Shown: in pieces, positions 24,814 to 32,863 of the stretch | How the letters are laid out: every line of letters starts with the position of its first letter | Numbering within the stretch: the first letter of the stretch is position 1 | NCBI GenBank assembly: GCA_034178815.1 | Contig: JAXFQS010000077.1 | Span: forward strand, 1-45,231 | Length of the DNA: 45,231 nucleotides | Direction of reading: 5' to 3' | DNA from: JAXFQS01 sp034178815 | Lineage (GTDB): Bacteria > Verrucomicrobiota > Kiritimatiellia > RFP12 > DVOR01 | Position numbers and translations under genes: made by a program | Notes under the pieces: generated by a model | What the model was told of the DNA's origin: nothing | Databases searched by the model: none | What the model saw: only the letters and a program-made list of their open reading frames with translations

Positions 24814-25874
24814 CACTGTGGTTGCTCCATTAGTCTCCGGCGCAGTTGTCCGCAGGCGGCCGAGGCGGACTTGCCTCTGGATCGGCGCAGGGTGGTGTTG
24901 ATGCCGGAGGTGGTGAGTATCTCCTGAAAGGCGCGGCAGGAAGCTTCGTCCGGGGCGGAGCCGTTGAACTCTTTGACGGGGCTCAGCGGGATGAGGTTGA
25001 CGCGGCCGCCGGGTTCGCGCAGGAGGCGGACGAGTTCGCGGGCGTGGGAGGGAGATGCATTGAGTCCGTGGACGAGGGTGTATTCGAATGTGACGATGCG
25101 GCCTGTTTTCTGCGTATAGCGACGGCAGGCATCCATGAGGTCGCGGAGTGGCCAGGTTCGGTTGACGGGCATGATTTGGGAGCGGAGGGTGTCGTTGGGG
25201 GCGTGGAGGGAGACGGATAGTTCAAACTGGACGCCTTCGTCGGCTAGGCGGTCGATGCCGGGCACAACGCCGCAGGTGCTGATGGTTATATGCCGGGCAC
25301 CGATGTAGAGGCCTTGGGGGGCGTTGAGGATTTTGAGGGCTTTGAGGGTCTCGTCGTAGTTGTCGAAGGGTTCGCCCATGCCCATGACGACGATGTTGTT
25401 GGGCCTTGTGATGTCTTTGGTCTGAAGGGCACTCTGGCGCATGTGGCGGCACGCGGCGAGGACTTGTCCAACGATTTCATCGGCCCGAAGTCTGCGTTTG
25501 CATCCGAGTTGTCCGCTGGCGCAGAAGGCGCATTTGAAGTTGCAGCCGATTTCGGTGGAGATGCAGAGGGTAAGGCGGTCGTTCTGGGGGATGTAGACGC
25601 TCTCGAGGATTTCGCCGTCGAGGCAGCGGTGGGCGAACTTTTTGACGCCGTCGCCGGCTTCGTCGCAGGCGATTTGGTGGAGAGTCTGGATGGGGTAGTC
25701 TTGTTCGAGACGGGCGCGGAGGGGGTTCGGGAGGGTGGTGGCCTGGGACCAGTCTTGAATCTGGTCTCGGTAGAGTGCGCAGGCGATTTGCCTACCGCGG
25801 TATCGGGGGATGCCTAAGGTTTGGCAGATGGAGTCCCACTCTTCGGGATGGATGGCGTAGGCTCCGGCAATCAT
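24813..25874 (-). CDS. rlmN: 23S rRNA (adenine-2503-C2)-methyltransferase RlmN
   Basis: A radical-SAM enzyme that methylates C2 of A2503 in 23S rRNA and of A37 in some tRNAs. The protein has 353 residues. The iron-sulfur motif CNFKCAFC has Cys111, Cys115 and Cys118. The late RRSRGKSASAACGQL holds the second catalytic cysteine. The segment VVMGMGEPFDNYDE and a late NLIPLSPV are also typical. The ATG at 25874 overlaps the stop of the reductase gene (ATGA). A frame open 61 codons further upstream is proline/arginine-rich shadow sequence. It is part of the ilvD-to-coaB run. Confidence 0.94.
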   Translation of the reverse strand: MIAGAYAIHPEEWDSICQTLGIPRYRGRQIACALYRDQIQDWSQATTLPNPLRARLEQDYPIQTLHQIACDEAGDGVKKFAHRCLDGEILESVYIPQNDRLTLCISTEIGCNFKCAFCASGQLGCKRRLRADEIVGQVLAACRHMRQSALQTKDITRPNNIVVMGMGEPFDNYDETLKALKILNAPQGLYIGARHITISTCGVVPGIDRLADEGVQFELSVSLHAPNDTLRSQIMPVNRTWPLRDLMDACRRYTQKTGRIVTFEYTLVHGLNASPSHARELVRLLREPGGRVNLIPLSPVKEFNGSAPDEASCRAFQEILTTSGINTTLRRSRGKSASAACGQLRRRLMEQPQ

Positions 25875-27355
25875 GGGCGGGGGGCGAGTTGGTCGAGGAT
25901 ATGCTGGGCGAGTGCTTCGTCGGGGATGAAGGCGCCGACCTGGAGGGTGCCGAGGGCAAGGGGGGTGGCGGTAGCCGGGGTATAGGGGGCGACACCGCGC
26001 TGACCATCTTTGAGGCGGCAGAAGTATCCGAATCGGGCGGTCTGGTGGGCGGCGCAACTGTTGGGGCAGCCGGAGATGCGCAGGTCGGTGAGAATCGTTT
26101 TGGCGTAGCGGGCCTTTTCGGGGGAACCTTCGGGGAGCAGGCGGTCAAGGCCGGCGGCGAGGGTTTGGGCGGTGGGGGTTGGGTCTCCGGCTCCGGCCAT
26201 GCAGACGGTGTTGCCGACGCAGGTGACGATGTGTCCGGCGAAGGATCGCACGGTCAAATCGATGTCCGCGAAGTCATTGAGCAGGGCGGCCTGTATCGCG
26301 GGCAGGTCTTCGACTGAAAGGTTGCAAAGAAGGAGGTCTTGAGATGGCAATATCTGGATCTCTTGGGTGCCTATCTCCCGGAGCCATTGGTGGATACGAG
26401 TGAGTTGGGGCTCTGTGAGGTTGCCGTTGGGGACAAAGAGGCGGACGGAGCAGCGATCGGGAGCGGGGCCGGGAATCACGGCAAGTTGCTGCCACTGGTT
26501 GGCGGGGGTGTAGGTCTGGACGACTGGGGCGGGAAGTTGGGGGACGACGGGAGCGAGCGGGGCCTGAACGCTGGCGTAGCGTGCCTTGAGTTCGGCGGCA
26601 AAGGTCTCGTCGCCCCCGAGCTGGTCGCGCAGGAAACGGATTCGGGCGTTGGCGCGGTTCTCGCGGTTGCCCTTGGCGTGGAAGAGTTCGGTCAACGCGA
26701 CGGCGAGACGGATGCAGTGCTCCGCGGGGAGGTCGTCAAAGAGTTTAAGCCCTAGCCTCGGGCGACCGCCTAGACCGCCGCCGACCCAGACTTGGAAGAC
26801 CGGACGACCGTCTTTGACAGTGGCGAGAAAGCCAAGATCGTTCGACGCCGCGAGCAGCAGCCCCCCGTCTTGAGGGCGGTCGGCAAAGGCAATCTTGAGT
26901 TTGCGCGGGAGCGCATAGGCCTTGGGAACCTCGCAGAATGCTTTGGCTAGCGCAGTCGCCAAAGGTCGAACCGGAAAGACCGAACCGGGCGTGAGGTCGG
27001 CTCCTGGCTGGAGGTAGACATTGCGGAAAGTGTCGCCACCGCCGCCGAGGAAGGGGAAGGCGTGGGCGCGGCAATAGGCAAGGATTTCCCCAGTCTGCTC
27101 CGGGCGAATGTCATGAAGTTGAAAGTCCTGACGAGTGGTGAGGTGAAGTTTCGGCACCGCCCACCGCCGCATCAGCTCCGAAAGGACGGCGAGATCCTCG
27201 ACTGAGGCATACCCGCCCGTGCGGCGAAGGCGCATCATAAACAGCCCGTTCTTCTGGCGATAGATGCCAAAGCCCGCTGATGTTTTCTTGAGCGCAGGCC
27301 AGTCGATTTCACCGGATGCGTAGGCCGAAAGAGCGGCGGTCAATGAGTCAGTCAT
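25871..27355 (-). CDS. Ferredoxin-type nitrite/sulfite reductase
   Basis: A 494-residue siroheme and iron-sulfur reductase with the usual two tandem halves. Ligand cysteines are visible in the second half as CVGNTVC and CPNSCAAHQ, which together bind the coupled cluster and siroheme. The first half carries LTTRQDFQLHDI and the GGGGDTFRN segment. It reduces sulfite to sulfide or nitrite to ammonia; sequence alone does not settle which. The start overlaps the stop of the BASS-type transporter gene by four bases, so the two are co-translated. It is followed by rlmN, again with a four-base overlap. Confidence 0.9.
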   Translation of the reverse strand: MTDSLTAALSAYASGEIDWPALKKTSAGFGIYRQKNGLFMMRLRRTGGYASVEDLAVLSELMRRWAVPKLHLTTRQDFQLHDIRPEQTGEILAYCRAHAFPFLGGGGDTFRNVYLQPGADLTPGSVFPVRPLATALAKAFCEVPKAYALPRKLKIAFADRPQDGGLLLAASNDLGFLATVKDGRPVFQVWVGGGLGGRPRLGLKLFDDLPAEHCIRLAVALTELFHAKGNRENRANARIRFLRDQLGGDETFAAELKARYASVQAPLAPVVPQLPAPVVQTYTPANQWQQLAVIPGPAPDRCSVRLFVPNGNLTEPQLTRIHQWLREIGTQEIQILPSQDLLLCNLSVEDLPAIQAALLNDFADIDLTVRSFAGHIVTCVGNTVCMAGAGDPTPTAQTLAAGLDRLLPEGSPEKARYAKTILTDLRISGCPNSCAAHQTARFGYFCRLKDGQRGVAPYTPATATPLALGTLQVGAFIPDEALAQHILDQLAPRP

Positions 27356-28242
27356 CGGGATTCTCCTGCGTGGTGACGGTAGAGCTGGATGGCATTCCAG
27401 GCATTATGGAAAAAGACATAGATGGTCGGCCCCAACGCGACAATAGGATTGGCATAAGCGAGCGCCAGATAGACCGTGTAAGAGTTGTTCTTCTGCCCCA
27501 GACACTGGCTGCACTCCAGCCGATAGCGGCCGCCAATGAAATAGCCCGCCAGGAAGTTGATCGCGCAGATCACCCCCACAACCACGGTAATCGCCCCCAA
27601 GAGCGACCAAGGCACCTCCGGCAGCGCATCAATAAAGGCTCGGGCATTGGCGGTTATCAGCACCACGACGAAAATCCAAGCGAAAAACGACCACGGCCCA
27701 AGCCGCCGCGCCAAAGCCTCGGCACGCACCGGAAAGAACCGTCGCAACGCCAGCGCAGTCGCCAATGGAAGGAACATCACCCCACCAATCCGGCAAAACA
27801 CATCACCAACCAATTGGACAGGAACCCCGCCCGTATGTAGCACCAAAGGTATCAATAACGGCAACAGGAGGGAAATCCCGACCCCTGAGAGAAGAAAAGC
27901 CGCCACCGCATAGGACACATCCCCGCCAATCATACCCACAATGGCAGGCGCTGCCGTCGCCGTAGGGGTAATCGCGGCAAAAAAAGCAGCCTGCGCAAGC
28001 GGCTCGTCCAGCGGAAGAAGTAGCCGCCAGACCAGCACAGCAAGCCCTGCACCAAATAGCATCGATACCCCCTGCGAGAGGCGAAACATACGCCAAGACG
28101 GTTCGACTTTCAGGCACGAGGAGAAGAGCATGAAAACAAGCAACGGGCGAATGAGACTGCTCCATCCCGACAAGACCGGAAGGAGTCCGCCGATGGCAAA
28201 GGCGAGCAGCAGACCGCCCGAACGCAGGAGCGCGTATTTCAT
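27352..28242 (-). CDS. BASS-type (bile acid:sodium symporter-like) transporter
   Basis: A 296-residue integral membrane protein with about eight to ten hydrophobic segments. The ITPTATAAPAIVGMIGG and CLGQKNNSYTVYLALAYANP segments look like the two crossing helices of the BASS/SBF superfamily, which imports organic anions with sodium. The substrate is unknown. It starts six bases after the ilvD stop and overlaps the reductase start, so import of a sulfur or nitrogen oxyanion, or of an organic acid, is a reasonable but unproven guess. Confidence 0.65.
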   Translation of the reverse strand: MKYALLRSGGLLLAFAIGGLLPVLSGWSSLIRPLLVFMLFSSCLKVEPSWRMFRLSQGVSMLFGAGLAVLVWRLLLPLDEPLAQAAFFAAITPTATAAPAIVGMIGGDVSYAVAAFLLSGVGISLLLPLLIPLVLHTGGVPVQLVGDVFCRIGGVMFLPLATALALRRFFPVRAEALARRLGPWSFFAWIFVVVLITANARAFIDALPEVPWSLLGAITVVVGVICAINFLAGYFIGGRYRLECSQCLGQKNNSYTVYLALAYANPIVALGPTIYVFFHNAWNAIQLYRHHAGESR

Positions 28243-28248
28243 TCCTTC

Positions 28249-29916
28249 TTAGGCAAGGCTGGCACCCGTAGAGGCGTTGCCAACAAGCCTTGAATAGCGG
28301 TTGAGCCACCCGTGCAACTGCCTTGGAGTCCAAGGCTTGGCTGCGGCGCGGCGGCGGGCGATTTCGCCGTCGGTGAGGTCGACACTCAGGGTATGGCCGG
28401 GTATATCGAGTGTGATGCGATCGCCATCTTGAAGCAGTCCGATCAAACCGCCTTCAGCGGCCTCTGGGGAGACATGTCCTACGCAGGCGCCGTGGGTACC
28501 TCCGGAGAAGCGTCCATCGGTAATCAGGGCGACGGACTCGCCAAGGCCTGCCCCCATAATATAGGAAGTAGGCGCGAGCATCTCCTGCATTCCCGGGCCG
28601 CCTTTGGGGCCTTCGTAGCGGATGACGACAACATTGCCCGGCTTGACTTTGCCGCCTAGGATGCCCTTCCCGGCCTCTTCTTCGGAATCGAAGCAAACTG
28701 CGGTTCCAGTGAAGCGGAGCATGGATTGGGCGACGCCGGCCTTCTTGACTACTGCGCCTTCGGCGGCGAGGTTCCCGCGAAGGATGGTCAAGCCGCCATC
28801 TTTGGAGTAGGGGTTGTCGAGGGGGCGGATAACAGCGTCGTTGGAGGGAGTGGCTTTGGCGACGACATCGGCGAGGGTTTCGCCGGAGACAAGGGGTCTG
28901 GAGAGGTCAAGCAGGCCTGGGATCTGAGCGATACGGGCGAGGATGGCGGGTATGCCTCCGGCGGCGTCGACATCCTGCATGTGGTAGTTGCAGGATGGGG
29001 AGACTTTGCAGATGTGGGGGCACTTCTGGGAGATGCGGTTGATGCGTTCGAGGTCGTAATCGAGTCCGGCTTCCCGGGCGATGGCGAGGGTATGCAAAAC
29101 GGTGTTGGAACTGCCGCCCATGGCCATATCGAGGGCGAAGGCGTTGTCGATAGTCTCAAGGGTGATGAGGTCGCGCGGGCGGGGTGCTCCGGCCTTGGCG
29201 ATGGCGACTGCTCGCCGGGCTGCGGCGCGCCAGAGTTCCCTGCGCCGGGGGTCTGTAGCGGGGATGGTTCCATTACCTGTGAGGGCCAGTCCGATGCATT
29301 CGCAGAGGCAGTTCATGGAGTTTGCGGTAAACATGCCGGAGCAGGAGCCGCAACCTGGGCAGGCGTGTTCCTCGGTGTAGGCGAGTTCGGCTTCGGTGAT
29401 GGCGCCGTTGTTGTAGCGGGCGACATCTTCGAAGACGGTGATGAGGTCGGTGGCCTTGCCGTCTTTGGCCTTGCCGGCGACCATAGGGCCGCCGGAGGCG
29501 AAGATAGTGGGCAGGTTGGCACGGAGGGCTCCGAGGATCATGCCGGGGACGATTTTATCGCAGTTGGGGATGCAAATGACCGCATCGAAGGCGTGGGCTT
29601 TGAGCATGGTCTCGACGGAGTCGGCAATGAGTTCGCGGCTCGGGAGGGAGAGTTTCATTCCGGCGTGGCCCATGGCGATGCCGTCGCAGACGCCGATTGT
29701 GTTGAATTCAAAGGGCACGCCGCCCGCGGCGATGATTTCCTCCCGGACGAGTTTGCCGACTTCCTGGAGGTGGCAATGTCCGGGTATGATGCCGACATAG
29801 GAGTTGCAGACGGCGATGAAGGGCTTGTCGAGATCTTCGCGCTTGACGCCCGTCGCCATCAGCAGGCTGCGGTGGGGGGCGCGTTCGAAACCTTTCTTGA
29901 TCAAATCACTGTTCAT
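28249..29916 (-). CDS. ilvD: Dihydroxy-acid dehydratase
   Basis: Dehydrates dihydroxy acids in valine, leucine and isoleucine synthesis, giving the 2-oxo acids. The protein has 555 residues, the usual length. Cluster-binding cysteines are visible in VCNSYVGI, CIPNCDKIVPGM and CPGCGSCSGMFTANSMNCL, and the late ITDGRFSGGTHG segment is a family hallmark. The ATG at 29916 has AGAGGAAAG just upstream. A longer frame to 30015 crosses the ribosome binding site and the promoter and was rejected. It is the first gene of the minus-strand run. No other ilv genes are in the window. Confidence 0.94.
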   Translation of the reverse strand: MNSDLIKKGFERAPHRSLLMATGVKREDLDKPFIAVCNSYVGIIPGHCHLQEVGKLVREEIIAAGGVPFEFNTIGVCDGIAMGHAGMKLSLPSRELIADSVETMLKAHAFDAVICIPNCDKIVPGMILGALRANLPTIFASGGPMVAGKAKDGKATDLITVFEDVARYNNGAITEAELAYTEEHACPGCGSCSGMFTANSMNCLCECIGLALTGNGTIPATDPRRRELWRAAARRAVAIAKAGAPRPRDLITLETIDNAFALDMAMGGSSNTVLHTLAIAREAGLDYDLERINRISQKCPHICKVSPSCNYHMQDVDAAGGIPAILARIAQIPGLLDLSRPLVSGETLADVVAKATPSNDAVIRPLDNPYSKDGGLTILRGNLAAEGAVVKKAGVAQSMLRFTGTAVCFDSEEEAGKGILGGKVKPGNVVVIRYEGPKGGPGMQEMLAPTSYIMGAGLGESVALITDGRFSGGTHGACVGHVSPEAAEGGLIGLLQDGDRITLDIPGHTLSVDLTDGEIARRRAAAKPWTPRQLHGWLNRYSRLVGNASTGASLA

Positions 29917-29986
29917 AGTGCTTTCCTCTTGGAGCGGCGGGCGGCAGGCGGCGCATAAGACGGAAGGCTTCGCCCGCATTGGTTGC

Positions 29987-30015
29987 ATTTTACCAAATCC
30001 CCCCGTGCTTGGCAA
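29987..30015 (-). promoter_or_regulatory. Promoter for ilvD-coaB run
   Basis: On the minus strand, TTGCCA (30015-30010), a 17-base spacer, and TAAAAT (29992-29987). The start point would be near 29980, about 64 bases ahead of the ilvD ATG. It should drive the eight tightly packed genes that follow. I see no leader peptide or attenuator. Confidence 0.65.
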
Positions 30016-30047
30016 GGCAGGACTGCGACGCCTCCAGCGAGGCGCAC

Positions 30048-30151
30048 AGGTTGCAAGGTTCGCCGCTCCAAGGTTGCAACCTGCATCCCCGTTTGGTTGG
30101 AACCTCTGCGTGGACTTCCTTCCTACCTGCCGGAAATGGAGGTTGGCACCT
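30048..30151. repeat. Cluster of AGGTTGCAACCT-type palindromes between divergent promoters
   Basis: Units seen: AGGTTGCAAGGTT (30048-30060), the perfect palindrome AGGT-TGCA-ACCT (30071-30082), GGTTGGAACC (30094-30103), CCTACCTGCC (30122-30131) and AGGT-TGGC-ACCT (30140-30151). They fill the space between the ilvD promoter and the promoter of the divergent EEP gene. This is the densest cluster of the family in the window. Confidence 0.6.
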
Positions 30152-30239
30152 TCCGACGCCCATCACGGAGGCCTGCGCCGACTGCTGACACAATCCTAAC
30201 CAAGACAGACTATTCTGAACGGCGGTTCAACGATTGGGC

Positions 30240-30268
30240 TTGTGTTGCCACCACGCCCGTGCTAATAT
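30240..30268 (+). promoter_or_regulatory. Promoter giving a possibly leaderless mRNA
   Basis: TTGTGT (30240-30245), a 17-base spacer, and TAATAT (30263-30268). The ATG of the EEP gene begins at 30276, only seven bases after the -10 box, and no ribosome binding site lies between them. Transcription would begin at or next to the start codon. Confidence 0.5.
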
Positions 30269-30275
30269 CCTTATT

Positions 30276-31208
30276 ATGAAGATAGTTAATCGAATCTGCC
30301 TGGCTCTTGCCGCTCTCCCCGTCATTGCCGCAACCGCAGCCCCCCTGCGCGTCGCGAGTTGGAACATCCGCGTGGCCGGAGCCGACCGCAACGACAACGC
30401 TTGGACGAACCGCCGCGAAGCCGTCTGCACCCTCATCCAGCGAGAACGCTTCGACCTCGTCGGTCTGCAGGAAGTCGGAGGCCCCCAATGGCGCGACCTG
30501 CGCGAAAGGCTCCAGGAGTACCGCCTCCTCGGACGCGGGCGAGAGGCCTCAACCCCCGAAAGTGAGGGGGTCGCTATCGCCTATCGTCCCGACAGCCTCA
30601 CCCTCGTGACCAATGGCGTCTTCTGGCTCTCAGAGACCCCCGAACATCCCGGTAGCCGCCTTCCAGAGGCAGCCTACCCCCGCACCGCCGTCTGGGCGCG
30701 ATTCTGCCTCGACGAGACGGGGCAAACCTTCCTCTTCGTCAACACCCATCTCGACCACGCAAAGGAAGAAATCCGCCGCCGACAACTCGACATTCTCCTC
30801 GCCCGCCTCGAAGCAATCGCCTCAAAGAAAGAACCCATTCTCCTCGCAGGTGACTTCAACACCCACCGACTCTCGCCCACCCTCGTGCCCCTGCGGAAAC
30901 ACTTCCGCGAGGCCCTTGCCGCCTCCCAAAGCCGGCCGACCGGGCCTTGGCGCACCTACAACGCCTGGCAATACATTCCCCCGCAAGACGAGTTGACCCT
31001 CGACCTCGTCTCGGGCGACATCACACGCGCCGAAAAGATGTTCGGCGTGGCCGGAAAGTTCCGCCGAATCGACCACCTCTGGGCAACCCCGGACATCCGA
31101 ATCTTGACCTTCAAAACCCTCCCGGACGGACGCGAGAAACCCTACCGCTACCCATCCGACCACTTTCCCATCGCACTGGAAATTCAACTGAAGAAGGCAC
31201 GCCCGTGA
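30276..31208 (+). CDS. Secreted endonuclease/exonuclease/phosphatase-family hydrolase
   Basis: A 310-residue exported protein of the EEP superfamily (DNase I-like fold). The signal peptide is about residues 1-22. Catalytic motifs are RVASWNIR (Asn30), LVGLQEVGG (Glu66), VNTHLDH, LAGDFNTH and the terminal PSDHFPIALE. Substrates in this superfamily range from nucleic acids to phosphoesters and sphingomyelin, and sequence does not choose. The start at 30276 gives a clean signal peptide but has no Shine-Dalgarno; see the promoter immediately upstream. Its stop overlaps the GTG of the next gene, another exported protein. Confidence 0.87.
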   Translation: MKIVNRICLALAALPVIAATAAPLRVASWNIRVAGADRNDNAWTNRREAVCTLIQRERFDLVGLQEVGGPQWRDLRERLQEYRLLGRGREASTPESEGVAIAYRPDSLTLVTNGVFWLSETPEHPGSRLPEAAYPRTAVWARFCLDETGQTFLFVNTHLDHAKEEIRRRQLDILLARLEAIASKKEPILLAGDFNTHRLSPTLVPLRKHFREALAASQSRPTGPWRTYNAWQYIPPQDELTLDLVSGDITRAEKMFGVAGKFRRIDHLWATPDIRILTFKTLPDGREKPYRYPSDHFPIALEIQLKKARP

Positions 31209-32761
31209 AAACATTCCTGCCTACCTTACTTGCCCTCGCAGCCCTACCCCTGCTCGCAACAGGCGAGTACCAAGCCACCCCGTCCGAAACGCCACCCTAC
31301 CTCTGGAGCAACCGCTCAAACTGGCGCGTCGACGGCTTAGTCCCCGATGCCCTCCCGGGTAGCAGCAGCATTGTTTGGCTCGACTCCGCCGAACTCACGC
31401 TTGAGCACCCCTTTATCCTCGATGCAACAATCGGGGCTCAGGAAATCAGCACACTTCGTCTGCGCAACGCCGCCCTACGACTCGATGCCGGAGCCTGCCT
31501 CAAAACGACTAGTACCGCGAACTCTTTCTTCCTCGGCGACAAGGAAGGTCAGCACTCCATCCTTGAATTGGAATCGGGCTCGGCCGTGACCAACAGCGGG
31601 GTCGTCTACCTCGCCAATGGCGGCACTGCGGCAGTCACCAACCGGGGCGGCTCCTTCGCACTGACCTTGGCCAATAAAAACCTGATTGTAGGCAATGCCG
31701 CAGGTTCTCGCGGAACCTACACGCAGACGGGAGGCGCCCTCTCGGTTGCCGCCGATTGGATCCTAGGCGTGAACGGCAACGCGGAGGTTCAACTCCTAGG
31801 TGGTACCGCCAAATGTAAGAACCTTCAGTTCGGAACCAAAAGCGGATCCGGATCCTTGCTGACCCAAATTCCCCTCTCCGTCTCGGGTAACATCAAGGTC
31901 GCCAGAGGGCAACTGACCCTCGCCGGAGATGCTACCAACGACCTCGCAGGCTTGCTCTTCTCCACCGGCACGCTCCGCCTTCAAGGGGGGACCGTGCGGG
32001 CAACCTCCACGACCGTTCGCCCCAACCTCCAGATTGCCACCAATGGTCTACTGACCGGATATGGGAAGGTCATCAACAAGACCACGACTGACGCCTATGC
32101 CTCCTTTGCCTTGAGTGGAGGTCGCGTCGTGGCTGACGGCGGGGAACTCTCTCTCAATACCGTCATCGAAATGGCAAACACCCTTGATTCCGAAACCATT
32201 CCCGGCAGCGGCTGGTATGCCGTCAATGGCGGCTCCGTCCTGATGCCCTGCGTTTATTTGCCCAAAACCGATGGACTGGCCGATGTTTCAGTCGCACTCG
32301 GCACCGACGCTGAAAAAGAGCATCCAGACTTGATTGGCGCCTGCCGAATTACCCTGCGCGGGAAGGCATCCACCCGCGACGCCTACTTGCGCGGCGGGCT
32401 CCTCGCGCTCGACCATCCGGAGGCGCGGCTCGAAAGTCATCCCACGCCCGAAAAGGTCGTTCAAGTTTGGCGATTCGGGCTCTTTTCCAACCGCGACACC
32501 TTCACGCTCGACAAGTGCGCGCCATTCACCGACACCACCATCGAGTTCCGCTTCGACGATTCCGCCGTAGGGGCTTCCGACCGCCTCGTCCTGCGCCGTC
32601 TCGAAGGCGGCAAGTGGGTGCGCGTCGCGACCGTGACTGCCACTGCCGCCGGGCTCATCGCACTCTCCTCGCCGCTGCCCGCCTTGGACGACGAACTCTA
32701 TAACCTAGGCACCTACGCCCTTAGCACCAGCCAAGCCCCGACCCTCATTCTTGTCTACTGA
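31205..32761 (+). CDS. Exported beta-helix/autotransporter-like repeat protein
   Basis: A 518-residue exported protein. A signal peptide (about 1-20) is followed by Gly/Thr/Ser-rich repeating beta strands such as VYLANGGTAAVTNRGGSF, LIVGNAAGSRGTYTQTGGAL and LRLQGGTVRATST. These resemble the autotransporter-associated strand repeats common in PVC bacteria. I see no autotransporter barrel and no clear PEP-CTERM anchor at the C-terminus, so how it is surface-retained is unclear. The GTG at 31205 overlaps the stop of the EEP gene. A longer frame open from 30947 is a shadow of that gene. It is probably an adhesin-like or structural surface protein. Confidence 0.65.
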   Translation: MKTFLPTLLALAALPLLATGEYQATPSETPPYLWSNRSNWRVDGLVPDALPGSSSIVWLDSAELTLEHPFILDATIGAQEISTLRLRNAALRLDAGACLKTTSTANSFFLGDKEGQHSILELESGSAVTNSGVVYLANGGTAAVTNRGGSFALTLANKNLIVGNAAGSRGTYTQTGGALSVAADWILGVNGNAEVQLLGGTAKCKNLQFGTKSGSGSLLTQIPLSVSGNIKVARGQLTLAGDATNDLAGLLFSTGTLRLQGGTVRATSTTVRPNLQIATNGLLTGYGKVINKTTTDAYASFALSGGRVVADGGELSLNTVIEMANTLDSETIPGSGWYAVNGGSVLMPCVYLPKTDGLADVSVALGTDAEKEHPDLIGACRITLRGKASTRDAYLRGGLLALDHPEARLESHPTPEKVVQVWRFGLFSNRDTFTLDKCAPFTDTTIEFRFDDSAVGASDRLVLRRLEGGKWVRVATVTATAAGLIALSSPLPALDDELYNLGTYALSTSQAPTLILVY

Positions 32762-32863
32762 TTCCAGTCGGCGGTTGCTATGGACGGGGCTCTGTCCTAC
32801 CCGGCCGCCCATATAGGCTTGACACCCCCGGGTAAAACCGCTAAACTCCACCCCGTCAAGCCT

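Noticed and set aside
25875..26057. 61-codon N-terminal extension of RlmN
   Set aside because: Pro/Arg-rich sequence overlapping the reductase gene; the ATG at 25874 overlaps the upstream stop in the usual way.
28726..29958. 410-codon glycine-rich plus-strand frame over ilvD
   Set aside because: Antisense shadow of ilvD, which has all its cysteine motifs on the minus strand.
29917..30015. 33-codon N-terminal extension of IlvD
   Set aside because: Crosses the ribosome binding site and the promoter boxes; family sequence starts at 29916.
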